A stretch of 64,000 nt of DNA, taken from the NCBI GenBank assembly GCA_004794785.1, contig SJOL01004668.1, positions 169,274 through 233,273 on the forward strand, written 5' to 3'. The notes under the pieces are model-generated. The model was given only the letters and a program-made list of their open reading frames with translations, did not search any database and was not told the origin of the DNA. This document shows positions 12,030-23,819 of the stretch, piece after piece (position 1 is the stretch's first letter; the number at the start of each line of letters is the position of its first letter). Made by a program: the position numbers and the translations under genes. The DNA is from Opisthorchis felineus. Taxonomy: Eukaryota; Platyhelminthes; Trematoda; Opisthorchiida; Opisthorchiidae.

Positions 12030-12510
12030 ATTGAGATTGCGTGCTGTAGGTGAAGCCCATCCATGATGAAAAGCCGAGGAGAACTGTAAGCCTGTTACAT
12101 CCTCATTGGGAATCATCAGTAGTGTGCAGCTCACGAAACTCTGGGGAATTTCCTACCCACGATTTTCCGGCTAACAGTTTGAACATTTAACTGTTCGACA
12201 GACAGTAGTGTGATTAACCAACTCTTAGATAGGGTATAGCGCCGTCCATCTCTCAGTCACGTGAACCATATCACGTGGCCATGTATTGACTGACTCCCCT
12301 ACTGACGATTTCTCAGATGGACGTTTGACTCGTCTTGTGAATATATTCTTCCTCTGGGCTATTTATAGATTGTTACTAGTGTGCTGGGAGTTTGAAGCTG
12401 TCAACTGAGATTTCACCCTGTAAGTGAAGGCAATCTATGCTGAAAAGCGGAGCACTGTACAGCTGTTTCATATTTATTTGGAATCATCTGTATTGCGCAT
12501 CTCACGGAGC
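12030..12510 (-). mobile_element. composite SINE family A element, copy 3
   Basis: The parts are arranged as at 6795-7255. A tRNA-like unit (about 12062-12235) has a decayed A box. A linker follows with CACGTGGCCATGTATTGAC and TTTCTCAGATGGACGTTTGACTC. A second body copy (12418-12510) contains TGCTGAAAAGC, GCACTGTACAGCTGTTTCAT and GCGCATCTCACGGAGCTCC. Both A and B boxes are mutated, so Pol III transcription from this copy is doubtful. Confidence 0.68.
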
Positions 12511-13635
12511 TCCAGGGAGAAGGGCGTATACTGAGAGATTTTTATCTCTTATGTCTTCATGTGTCGAAATAATATCAGCTTGGTTTGATTACTGTTTTTT
12601 ATCAGGTGGCAGTCGATCTGCTGGCCGACCTTGAAAAATGGCCCGTGAACCTTCCATCACCAACTGTGGAGATACCATCAGAAGGCGCACTGTTAGTGTC
12701 TGTTCAACTGTCTAACTCTGTGAAAAGGTCAAAAGCCACTTGGTCAACAACCAGTTGCCTCACAGGTTCACCTAAATATCTCTGCCATTTTTACTATTAC
12801 ACCCTTTGCTCCCCTGTTAAGGTGTGGATACGGAAGTGGATTCGACTGCCTTTCTAAGTGACTGTGTGATCTATTTTAATCATCGCTATACGTACTACTT
12901 CGCTATGAGGAAGAGAGGGACTTTAGAGTTGTCGAAACCATCTGTAAGCCATGAGAGGACGCTCACACCCTCAGAAGGAAAAACCATCTACTCATTACTA
13001 CCCATAGAAGAGCATGCCAAGTTGCAAATATATTCGGACCTACTGATGATCTAGCCTGATGAGCTCAATTGATAACCTATCGTGATCTATTCACACGAAA
13101 GAAGTGAAGACCGAGATACTCTGCCTGTTCTTTCGGCGCACCTACTACAATCGATTTTTAATAAGCTTGTGTGATGCTTAATCATATATTTTGATAAAAT
13201 GTCTTCGAAGCAAGTTAGAAAGAGTTCAAAGAGTTTAAGCGCTGTGGGTTTATATTGAAGGTGCTGGTGACTACGATCGTAGCTTGTTACACAATCGTGT
13301 TGCATGTGTGACTGGTGGGTTACCAGACTGGCTTCATTCAAACCGGATTCCGATGTTCATACTTCCAGTACTATTGTCAGGAACCTGGCACGTAAGCATG
13401 AATTGTGATTTAGTGCTCGCACTCGCAGCAACTGTTCTACACGTGACGCTTCAAAATCATTGTGTGTTGAATGAAGAGGAACGCGACTTCCCATTCCACG
13501 ATCCACGTTAAGTATGGAAGGACAGTTCAGTAAATAAAACTGACTAGAAAATGGCTAGACCATACGAGTTTGAATAAACAGGAGTTACAGAAAAGAGACT
13601 AACAATGTGTGACCCCTGCGTAGACAGCCAAGAGC
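12511..13635. other. intergenic stretch, nothing recognised
   Basis: Only chance reading frames are visible. No repeat relationship to other parts of the window was noticed. Confidence 0.3.
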
Positions 13636-14684
13636 AATATGTGCACGGGCATTGCGTGCTCCCAACAGCGACGTTAAACGAGTGCTTAATATGATGGTTG
13701 TTCATAAGCTGTATTCGGCCACCATAATCATAATCCTCGATAGCTGTAAACCATGTTGTATGACAGTTATACCTGCCAAAATCGCGTTCGCCGATGGCTT
13801 GGGAAAATGGGAGTTGGGCGGGGCAGCTACACATCGCGGGCTGCAACTGATGATGTTGACGTGCGAATCAAGAAGTGACATCGAACTTTTCATTGAGGAG
13901 ATCGGAGGGAGGCACCAAGTTGGGTGAAGGCACGATAATGAACGAGCGACCGGTTTATGTCTACCAACATCTTCAACCATTGATTTGTCCCGTCTAGGAG
14001 GTTCCAATCCAGGGAGACAGCGATAACAAGCGGAACGGAGTTCGCTGGTAATGGCTGTCATACTTCGTTGCTAAATCATTGTTTGATCTCCCCTGGCTCG
14101 TTTTCATCCTATACGTGGCTGTGCGAAAAGGGCTCCTTGAGGAATTCGGTCAACTGACATACGGAGGACGTGATCAAAATAGCGCAACCTGTGCAATGTG
14201 ATCCGACATACTTCAGCATTACTGATCCGTGTTTCCAACAGACTCAGACAATGCTCCAGAGACATCGATGGTCAAACACTGGAAGTATTATGACGTCCTC
14301 AGCGCGCATCGGCCAGGTTTCTGACCCACGTGGTAATGTGGAGCGCTTCACGGCATTGTAAACTTGACTATCGACGGGTAAGCTTATGTCACGCCTACGC
14401 CACAGACGATGCAGGTTCACGAAAGCTGCTCTGGCCTTCCTACTCCGGACGGAAGCGTCGTCCTTGTCTAGATCGCCAGGAGTGACACAGCTGCACAGTG
14501 ATACAGTGATACAGCTGTCTACTACTTCAAGCTGTTTATCCGCAAGCATGAGGTTAGGGTTCGAGCCCATCCAGCCTTGCACCGGCGCTTTACACTTTGC
14601 AGTTGTGCAGCGCATGCCAAACCGTGACGGAGAATTATTTAGATTATTTATTCAAGAAAACTACTCACAAGGTTGCTCAAAACT

Positions 14685-14736
14685 TTCCGACAGCCCACGA
14701 CCGGTTTCGCCCTTCTTGGGGCGCCTCTGGCAGGCG
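14685..14736 (-). ncRNA. hammerhead ribozyme motif, copy 2 (core damaged)
   Basis: GAAAC, ACCGGTC and stem II (GCCC/GGGC, loop CAAGAA) are intact on the - strand. The CTGATGA box reads CAGAGGC, so catalysis should be lost. A stem I of up to 6 bp with two wobble pairs can still form. The motif lies 291 bp from copy 3. Confidence 0.68.
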
Positions 14737-14979
14737 CAGTTGCAGAATTTCCGTCAACCTTGTGTTCTACTTGAACCAAAATTGGACAGATTTCAAAAAT
14801 TCCTCTCATTTGCGTATCAATTTGGTTTTCACGGGAGACTCAGCTGAATCTCTCGTTTATGATATTCTTCAACTGAATGTGCTGAACAGAGACCACCTCA
14901 TTTCAGTTGATACGATATTTGAGATATCGCAGTGTATTTTCATAAAGGAAACTACCCACAAGTTTGCCGAAAACTCTCC

Positions 14980-15027
14980 GACAGCCCACGACCGGTTTCG
15001 TCCTTCTTGGGGTTCATCAGGTAGGTG
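14980..15027 (-). ncRNA. hammerhead ribozyme motif, copy 3
   Basis: On the - strand CTGATGA (15020-15014), GAAAC (14999-14995) and ACCGGTC are all present, with the cleavage position opposite 14990. Stem I pairs over five bases (CCTAC at 15025-15021 with GTGGG at 14989-14985, one G-U). Stem II has two mismatches next to the core (A-C and C-A), unlike copies 1 and 2, so activity may be weak. Confidence 0.7.
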
Positions 15028-15062
15028 CATTCCCCGAGTGTCGCTATTCCAGAATGTGTTGA

Positions 15063-15073
15063 GGGGGGGGGGG
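15063..15073. repeat. poly(G) tract of 11 bases at the array/RTE junction
   Basis: Eleven G lie where the hammerhead array meets the resumed RTE family 2 sequence. A 16-base C run occurs at the end of another family 2 copy at 31641. Confidence 0.85.
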
Positions 15074-15344
15074 AATGTGACCGACGCATCATCTTGCAGG
15101 ACGGAACTCAGATTGTTTTTCACTTATCTGTCTCTCCCTATGTTGAGTCAATCTCGGAAGATAAGATCGGAGAGCATCTACGACGTCACAGCCAACAGCT
15201 GGATTTCACGATGGTTTTCACACAGCGTTCGTATTATGTGCTCCACGCTCTGAGATCGTCGAATGGGTAACCGGAGACTCTCCGTTGTCTGTGAATACAA
15301 ACCGCTCGATCTCGGTGTCTTCTCGCACATTAGAAGAGATTTTT

Positions 15345-17560
15345 GTATCTCATTTCTTCTTCTGACGGTCAATTAAGGTTTATGTTCCACTCAACTGTAT
15401 GCACTGTTTCCAGGAGCTCTTTTGCAGAAAACCAACGAAGCTCTACGCTGAAGTGCTCGGAGCACCCTTCCAATCGATTTTTTGCTTGCAGCCTGCTGGG
15501 CACATTTTGGTTAGTTGTAGGAGGCGCCGTCTAGCTAGAAAGTCCTGACAGACAAGTCAGGTGATCGACACAACCAGGTCAGCTACTGGCTTGTTGTTCG
15601 AGGTGTCAAGCAAATCAGTGGCATTGCTCATACGTGAACATGTTTAGGCGTGATAATTGAGTACTCCAGTGTGCGCTGGTGAAGTAGTGGTAAAACGCTC
15701 ACCTCGCATGTCTGGAGTTCAAAAGCGACCAACGATATGCACTGCTGCTGAGCTTCAATAAGAAAGAAACTCGAGTCCACTGTTTTCTGCATTTGGCATG
15801 GACTCACCAGAACGATTGCTTCAGGACAGGAAGAGGTTTGTTCAAACGAGTGTGGTAAATGCAAATTCTACAAATCGCGCAACCATCTACAGCTTGTGAG
15901 TGGTGCTTATGAATGATTGTTCTTCCCAACTTATGCAGAAAGGACCGCCGCAGTTTTACTTTTCAATTAACCCTATAAAAGTGACAAAAACTGGAGGGAT
16001 TGCGATGGATTCCACCCGGCAGTTTACTCCTTGTTTACCTTGGTGCACATTGCCAACCAGAGTGAGGCAACCACTGCATATGGGTTAACATGGAACTGAC
16101 GGGGCATGATGGATTTTCAACTGCAACTGGACCTCATATAAAGCACTGCATACATTGACGGCTCTGCCACATAAGAGAAGTTACCTGGCCATAAAGGGGT
16201 CGCATCTTCCATAGGGAGTACACGGACTCTTAGGTAGCGTTGGGTGCGTACATCCACTAAAGATCACTGTAACCGTTGAAACCTACTGCACTGCAGGTTG
16301 CTTGGGAGTTGTATTCGGACAAATCCCGAGTGGTCCTTGGGGCACCACTAGGCATTCTCATGCCATGGTCTTACCGCTACCCGACGCAGCCTGTACTGAC
16401 TTGGCGATCAGAGTGATCTGCATCCACGAAAGTGAAGATTCGGCGGTCGTTGCAGGCTGTATGCTGGAGTTCAAGAACTACCACCAGAATACAGGATAGG
16501 CGAGATTATCAAGGACCAGAAAAACAAGAGGAGCTATTGTCGAGAATAGCGTCCTGGTCCAGAAATTTCTAAGGTGTGCTCCTCATTCTCACCCGCACCA
16601 CTGAGACCTTTGTTCCATGCTATAGTTTGGAAAATAACTATTTCCGATAAATTTCGGGACCTTTGTTCTAGTACCTATCCTCAAGGGATGATAAGATCAT
16701 ACATGAAAACTATGGGGGCACCAGCATAATTGACACGGCCACCAAAGTATTCATCATTACTCCTGAATTGCTTATCGGTAGCAGCCTAACCAAGCCGGCT
16801 TCCGTCATGGTAACGCCTTTTCCGATCAGATATTAACCCTGTAGAGAATTATCGGAAATCGATGCAAATGCAAGTCAGTTCAACTGGATTTCCAAAATTT
16901 CATGCGACGGTTGGCGCGGCCCACAGGAAATCTCTGTGAAGAATAATGCAAGTCAGTGCAGTGCAGTGCTGGCGAAGCTGTTTAACTTAATTAAGTCAGA
17001 CTTCTAAACTCGAGGACGGGTCGGAGTATATCACGAGGGATCAAAAGTGCACGTCATAACAACCCGAGTGAGTTGGCGCTACCCGTTAAAATCCCTGATC
17101 CCCAATTATGGAGGACACAACTAATGATCCATACCCAGGCGCTCGTTTGAGTCCACATCTTTCAGTTGGAAATTCTGAATACGCTGACGACTTCGTAAAA
17201 AGACCTTAGTAGTCTCAAAAAAACTGCCGACAGCACCGATAATCAAGCGAACCAAACTGCGCCACATAAAAACAGAACACAGTACCTTAGGTGCGCAAAT
17301 CAGGGCACCGAGACCTGTCGCCAGTAGCCCATTGAACTCGCGGCTGATTTTAGGTGTCTGGACTCAAACGAATTTCCGAACAGCCAGGCAAAACAAGAAG
17401 TACACGTATCTGTAAATCCTAAAGGCGTCGTGAGCCGAGGGGAGCTCGGTCCGCGTATTCCGGGCAGACGTCAGCTGGGTGTCATCTTCTTGATGTGAAA
17501 CTCGGTAAGTTCAGACTAGTGTTCCATTATTGGTCGAATTCCTAGGATGTGATCGGGAAG
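15345..17560. other. intergenic stretch with one possible SINE
   Basis: A tRNA-like stretch, TGGTGAAGTAGTGG with GGAGTTCAAAAGC about 35 bases on, lies near 15670-15730. It is followed by a body resembling SINE family A (ATGCACTGCTGCTGAGC), so a SINE with a different head is possible. The remainder has no open frames and nothing recognisable. Confidence 0.4.
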
Positions 17561-17569
17561 AACGTCAAA

Positions 17570-17800
17570 CGAAGAAATTCGCTCCTGAAATTTCGGCTTT
17601 CAGCAGATTTTGAGCCGCATCCAGCATCACAGACTCCAGTGGCTCGAGCACGTCATAAGACTAATGAGGTGCTGGTATCATCCTCTTGCCCGGAGTGATG
17701 ACGCCTAGATGGTCGGGTAAGAAACATGAGCCAAAGCGGCCGAAATGGTCGTGAAACGCCTGGAACCTTAACCAGTTTACGGGGATAACCACTGGAACAT
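17570..17800 (+). pseudogene. possible RTE C-terminal relic
   Basis: A + strand frame reads HRLQWLEHVIRLMRCW. This resembles the [15 protein letters not shown] segment near the C terminus of the RTE protein at 59809-61845. The surrounding sequence is full of stops. The match is short. Confidence 0.4.
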
Positions 17801-18012
17801 GAACTGGGTGTTCTGTGTGAAGAACTCGAGTTGGGCCGCCGTCCGCGGAACCGGCAACATTAGTGAAGTCGAAACTTCCTACAACCGAAGGCGGTCACAT
17901 TAATGTTTCACTTACAAATGAATGCAGGGAACGTGCACATCTTGTCATGATTTTTGTATGCTTATTATTATACCTACCCTATATACTCGTATTGAACCTT
18001 TGTATGTACATT

Positions 18013-18113
18013 TCAGCTCATCCACGCTCGTTCTTAGACAAGTAAAACGTTGTTTATCTTCGACAACCCGGACTCTGTTCTAACTCGCTCTCGAACACAT
18101 TCTAAACGTCTCA
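18013..18113 (+). repeat. LTR remnant, 5' copy of the gypsy element
   Basis: These 101 bases match 21493-21593 with four differences that I can count (about 4 percent). They flank the gypsy coding region in direct orientation, as LTRs do. The match stops abruptly on both sides, so only a part of each LTR is shared and the true termini are unclear. Confidence 0.75.
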
Positions 18114-18134
18114 ATTTACTTGTCCAAGAACACA

Positions 18135-21100
18135 ATGGATCCGCAGCTACGACCTCGGTTCTTCGACGCTGACCCAAACTCCGCAGATGCAACAAAACGC
18201 TGGAATCACTGGTTTTGTACCTTCGACACCTATCTCAAAACTGTCGAATCTTCTAAACCCGACAAACTTGAAACTCTCATTCACTTTTTGGATCCGCTGG
18301 TATATGATCACATTGCTGATTACACCGACCATGAATCTGCGATCGACACGTTACGAAAATTATATGTCCACCCAAAAAATGTCATATATGCACGCTACCT
18401 GCTGCAGACCTACAAGCAGGAGAACGGACAGGATATTGATCAGTTCGTACGAAAACTGAAATAATTAGCCAAAGAGTGAGTTTAAATCGGTCTCTGCAAC
18501 TGAATATCAAGATGAGTGCGTGCGTGGTGCTATAATTAACGACCTGGCGTCAACGTCCATCCGTGAAAAACTTCTGGCACAGAGCGAACGCACTCTGGAC
18601 CAAGCATATCACCTTGCTAGATCGCTCGAGTTGGCTCACGGTCACAGTCATGCTAGTAACGAACCTATATCCTGATCTACGATTCCGCCCATTTCACAGA
18701 ATCCAGAACTACGTGTCGATCCGACTACTGCTGCTGTAAAATCTGTTCAAACATGTTATTTCTGCGTTATGATACACATCCTCGTTCAAAGTGCCCCGCT
18801 CGAGAAGCCGTTTGTAATCTTCGTGGTAAACGCGGTCACTTCCGCCGCGTGTGCCGTTCAAAACATACCACGAAGTTCCATACAAATTGTACAATGAAGC
18901 CCACTTTATCGTCATTATTCGTTACAGCAGTACCTACCTGCCTGGCACATGCTATCGCAACTACCGAAGTCAATGGCATCGCTCTCCGTGCTCTGGTCGA
19001 TACAGGAAGTTCTTGTAGTTTCATTAATTCTAACGTCGTGAAACTACATAATTGGAAAATTTACCCAACCTTCTCAGTCGTCACAATGGCGTTTACATCA
19101 CTATCCTGTCGAACGACCGGTTACGCTTGTGTTTCTGTCCGATATAGAGATACATCATACAATGAACTGAAGCTCTTTGTAATGCCAAACCTCTGCACCG
19201 ACGTTCTACTCGGGCACGATTTTCTAGGTCTACACGGCAAGGTAGAAATTTCATTCGGCGGGGATCGTGATGCGTTCACCATCTGCGGCCTAACGGCTGT
19301 AAACATTGAATCACCATCACTTTTCGCCAACTTGTCTCCAGATTGCAAGCCTGTTGCCACCAAATCAAGACGGCATCATCCGGATGATGAAAAATTCATT
19401 TGCGCGGAAGTTGACCGCCTATTGCAAGAAGGCATCATCGAGCCGTCAACGTCTCCCTGGAGAGCGCAGGTTTTGATTACCAAGAATGTTAAGCACAAAC
19501 GGCGGATGGTTGTTGACTACAGCCAAACTATCAACCGGTTCACATATCTGGACGCGCTTACCCTCTGCCACGCTTGGACAAAATGATTGAGGAAATTTCG
19601 CACTACGAGGTCTACAGTACATTAGACCTCTTGTCTGCTTACCATCAAGTCCCCATCTCTGCATCCGACAAACCTTTTACAGCATTCGAAGCATATGGTG
19701 GCCCTTCGGTTTCACAAACGGTGTGGCATGCTTTCAGAGAACTATTCACAATATCATAAAGACTGAAAAGCTGAAAAGCACGTATGCCTACATAGACAAT
19801 GTGACTATCTGCGGCAATACCCAAGAAGAACACGACCCCAATCTCCAATCAGCTTTAAGAGCTACGAGGAAGTATGGAATCACGCTCAACAATAACAAAA
19901 CCGTCATTGCTTCAAAAGTTATCCGCCTCCTAGGTTATGAAGTTTTAAAGGGCATCATAAGGCCAGACCCTGAACGCATGGAACCTATCCGTCAGTTACC
20001 TCCTCCGCGTACTACCACGGAAATGCAACGCGTCATCAGTATGTCCACATATTACGCCCATTGGATATCTTCGTTTTCTGACAAAATTAACAAACTGATA
20101 AAGAATAAAACACTCCCTCTACCTGCCGACGTCGAATTAGCTTTCGACAACCTAAAAAACGGACTAGAAAATGCTACGCTGATTACAATAGATTATCACA
20201 AGCCTTTGGTTGTTGAAACGAATGCCTCCGATGTGGCTATAGCCGCATCCCTCTTCCAAAACCATCGACCGGTGGCCTTTTTCTCGAGGACATTCAACTC
20301 GAGCGAGAAGAATCACTCTGCCATCGAGAAGGAGGCCTACGCTATCGTTGAATCCATCAAGAAATGACGGCACTATCTACTCGGAAGACCCTTCAAACTG
20401 ATCACCGATCAGCGTTCAGTCACATTCATGTACGGCGGTGGACAGAAGGGTAAAGTGAAAAATGACAAAACACAACGCTGGAGGATTGAGTTGTCCGAGT
20501 ACAAGTATGATGTCATATACCGACCTGGCAAGGACAGTCATGTCGCCGACACTCTGTCACAAAACGTATGTGCTTCCATGGGGAGCAACAACCAACTTGG
20601 AGAGCTCCATAACTCTTTCTGCCATCCAGGCATTATTCGTATGTTTCATTTTGTGCGTTGCAAGATTCTCCCTTACTCTGTCAACGATGTCACGCGCATT
20701 ATTTCCTCCTGCAAAGTGTGTGCCTAACTGAAGCCAAGATTCTGGAAATTCTCTGGTAGACTCATTAAAGCAACACAACCTTTTGAACGCCTGAGTTTGG
20801 ATTTTAAAGGTCCACTGCCATCTAATACACGCAACCGCTACTTACTCACGATAATTGACGAGTTCTCTAGATTCCCATTTGCATTTTCGTGTGCGGATAT
20901 AACCTCAGCAACTGTGATTGACTGTCTCACACAAATCTTCTGTTTGTTCGGAATGCCAGCCTATAACCATTCTGACAGAGGCTCATCGTTCATGTCGTCC
21001 GAGATCAATGGCTTTCTTCTGGAGAAAGGTGTCGCTATGAGTCATACATCGGCTTATAATCCACAGTGTAACGATCAAGTTGAGCGTCTCAACGGTACCC

Positions 21101-21410
21101 TCTGGAAAACAAAAAGCTTAGCGTTGAAATCTCACAATCTTCCGCCTCCCTATTGGGAATCGGTACTCCCTGATGCTCTACACAGCCTCTGAGCACTGTT
21201 ATGTACGGCCACTAACTGTACTCCACACGAACGTTTGTTCCAATACGCACGTCACTCAACATTTGGAATATCGTTGCCATCTTGGGTGACCACCCCTGGT
21301 CCAGTTCTGCTGCAACGAGGTGATAGGTCATCCAAGTGTCAACCACTAGTAGAAGTCGACCTTCTGAACTGCAACCCACACTAACCACACTGCTCATCGA
21401 GACGGACGAG
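18135..21410 (+). pseudogene. Ty3/gypsy retrotransposon gag-pol, decayed
   Basis: Blocks in order: a gag-like frame (18135-18464) continuing past a stop to about 18670; a zinc knuckle around 18800 with one Cys replaced (CNLRGKRGHFRRVC); an aspartic protease with LVDTGSSCSFIN (about 18990); reverse transcriptase (19360-20000); RNase H (20200-20560); and integrase (20600-21200) with an HxxxH-type zinc finger and a DDE core (LDFKGPL, HSDRGSSF, VERLNG). At least two frame changes near 19560-19740 and internal stops break the polyprotein. The RT box reads YIDN instead of YIDD, and RNase H has TNAS where TDAS is usual. The element is therefore inactive by sequence. Confidence 0.85.
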
Positions 21411-21492
21411 TCGAAACCGTGTCCCTTCGCCGTCTAGCCCCATCGGTTCAGAATACAACTGACAATGTTCTCAATCTAATCTAATCTCAATC

Positions 21493-21593
21493 TCAGCTCA
21501 TCCACGCTCGTTCTTAGACAAGTAAAACGTTGCTTATCTTCGATAACCCGGACTCTGTTCTAACTCGTTCTCGGACACATTCTAAACGTCTCA
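21493..21593 (+). repeat. LTR remnant, 3' copy of the gypsy element
   Basis: This is the direct repeat partner of 18013-18113. The sequence upstream (repeated TCTAATC units) is unlike that upstream of the 5' copy, so one or both LTRs are truncated or rearranged. Confidence 0.73.
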
Positions 21594-22325
21594 CATCTGG
21601 ACTGGTGCCAACTCATTATCAACCGGCAATTCCACTCAGCAGTGAGCTGCGTTGCTAACACTCCTGTCCTTTAGAGTCATAACACTGATATTACAACTGG
21701 ATACCAGAACATAGCGTACTCTCTAAACAGGAGTCGATGTACATTGGCGTGAAAGCAACATCTAATGGCCATTTCAAACCCTACATCAGAAGAGGCCCTT
21801 GGTAGATATTCGTCTGGAACTTCATAACAGATGCACACACGTCTTCCAGGGGTTCTACAATGCACCGACTTTCTCCTATTAGGAAGGGTCAATCTCGGAA
21901 ATGTCTCACATAGATGTTTTCCTAGAAATTCCACGAAGAATGGGCGTTATGGTTTGACGTTTTCGTTTCCGGTTACCATGGTTCTGTGATGCCCGTTTGG
22001 TTCAATAACCATTTTGTTCATCGTTCAATTAATTGACATTTTCATGTCTCACAACCATAATTTTGAAACACCTTGGACTGACCTACAGTATGCGCAGTAT
22101 TCCGTCATTGTTAAAACGACACAACACAAAGGCCAAACATCGCTGATAGCAGATGCATTCAGACTATTTTTCAAATCTACCGTAGTAACTGGATGAGATA
22201 TGCACACCATGTTACTTCGACCCAAGGGAATTCAAGCACAGCACTTCAAAAACGAATTCATGTAACTAAGCACCACGCAAATTCGGAATTGGCATTATTA
22301 TGTCTTGGGTAGAACCTAAGAAGAC
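21594..22325. other. intergenic stretch, nothing recognised
   Basis: There are only short chance frames between the gypsy remnant and an RTE family 1 fragment. Confidence 0.3.
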
Positions 22326-22329
22326 TGAA

Positions 22330-22640
22330 AGATCACGAAAAGTTTGGGTGTTTTCGGTGCGACTCGCTTTCGTACATGGGGTCTACGTGATCCCCACTGT
22401 GCATCGTTAGAGACCCTAAAAGACATGGCCGCTAATCGATGTCAACGGCGTTTATGCTGTCAATTTCTATCTAGAATGTCTGACTGAGTGCTGGAGATGT
22501 AAGTACCTCGGAATGATTGTGGTGCGCTAGTACTTTAAAAGGGCTTCCACATAAATTATGGTCGTATGGCAGCGAAGCACCAGTTTCGAAGACTGACGTT
22601 ATACTATTGATGACGGTGGCGAACACTTCAAGTTACGAAG
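22330..22640 (+). mobile_element. RTE family 1 fragment, C terminus plus 3' UTR
   Basis: The last 36 codons of the family 1 protein are readable in frame from 22377 ([25 protein letters not shown]) to a TGA near 22485. They are followed by the shared 3' UTR with ATTATGGTCGTATGGCAGCG and a tail ending in TTGATGACGGTGG. The copy is 5'-truncated, as is typical of target-primed insertion. Compare 59632-62060. Confidence 0.82.
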
Positions 22641-23815
22641 TGACCCCAAACCTAAGCAGTGGGATCCAGCTGATTACTTCTCGCCGATAGAACTAACGAT
22701 CATCAGCACGTCCGCGTAAGTTTGACACTCATCTTTGTACAAGTCTTCTGTATGGGTAGGTTGTATCAGTTTAATGAAGTGCGCAGTTTGAACCAGCTTG
22801 ACGTGCACGGGATTCGTCCAACACAGGTTGCTGCAACAGCCAAGGCCACGAAGACGACGGGAAGAACTAAGACAAGTCCAGATATGAGTACATCGTAAAA
22901 AGCGAGCAAATAAACAAAACCGGGCTAGGGATCGCTGGACTTTGGGCAAAATAAGATACAAAGACAAACTCCCACGGAATGTAGTATGTGCATACAGTCC
23001 AAAACATAAGGTAATCAACCGAAACATCTTGACTGTACGGATAAATGCGGAAAGGCGTCGTTTGGCGGGAAAATGAGACCATTAGACTAGTAGTACAAAG
23101 GCGAGAGGAACCCCGCCAAAAAGTTGCGTGTTCCATCAATTAGTTACGTACAGCGTACGAATGATCCAAGGCAGGGGAAGTTATGGGGGGAACATTCTTG
23201 TTTGGAAAACAATAAATGCAATTAGGCATTCTCGGATGTCAACGCAATTCACATTGAATCTATGAGCTGGCAAATCGAGGGGATTGGAAGAAAGACATTC
23301 ACCAACGGCTGTGTTGGATGCAGTGGGAGCGACCGGGAATGGAGACAGAGAATAAGCTAGGCCGCCGCATCCTTGCACAAGGTTCTCATTGCCTGCAAAT
23401 GCCAGTCTGGATGTTCACGATCTAATGCGGTAGTCAGTGCCCGTCTGAGTTGCATGAACGAGTCCCAGTCGAAAGTTCCAGTGGGCAATTCCAGTTTCTC
23501 TCCACTTATGGCTAAAATAGAGAACAAAAGGCAAAAAGCGATACACTATGCAAGAAAGTTGATGAACATGGCAGTGATCTGTTAGCGAGAAGAATTACTT
23601 AGTTGCCAGATAGAATTCCATGCAAGCCATGCACGGACAATCCCGAGTAAGAGGTAAAATGTCTAACTATCTATGAGCGGTTCTTTAAAAAATAATCTTT
23701 TTCTGACCAATAGCACTACTACTGCTGTTTCACGCAAGCTACTCGTATTGAGAACCGGGAAGAAGACAAAGAATTGGAGACGTTCTAGAGCCAATTCGAT
23801 AGGCTGTGTATGAGT
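22641..23815. other. intergenic stretch, nothing recognised
   Basis: No conserved coding block or repeat similarity was noticed. Confidence 0.3.
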
Positions 23816-23819
23816 GAAG

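Larger units (their letters stand above)
14652..15060 (-). mobile_element. tandem hammerhead-bearing element (retrozyme or Penelope terminal-repeat type), locus 2
   Basis: Two copies of the same unit lie head to tail. GACAGCCCACGACCGGTTTC starts at 14689 and again at 14980, a period of 291 bp. The blocks between them match the unit at 10240-10600. Each copy carries a hammerhead motif on the - strand. The array is embedded in an RTE family 2 relic of the same orientation. Metazoan retrozymes and Penelope-like terminal repeats are known to be tandem units of a few hundred bases with small type I hammerheads, which is the basis for the name. No protein belonging to the element is visible. Confidence 0.75.
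13640..15340 (-). pseudogene. RTE family 2 retrotransposon relic interrupted by the hammerhead array
   Basis: From high to low coordinates on the - strand the frame fragments are [15 protein letters not shown] (about 15245-15180), EFRPAR.CVGHI (about 15110-15075), an interruption at 15060-14652, and then [27 protein letters not shown] and ETWPMRAED..FDHRCLWSIV (14615-14244). After that come the C-terminal and 3' UTR parts. These correspond in order to the RTE reverse transcriptase and its C-terminal region. The palm blocks with FLDF, QGCPLSP and YADD are missing, and the hammerhead array sits in their place. Many stops and frameshifts make it dead. Confidence 0.75.

Noticed and set aside
14597..15253. 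218-codon + strand open frame
   Set aside because: It runs through the hammerhead tandem repeats and RTE relic on the opposite strand; the repeated protein segments mirror the DNA repeat.
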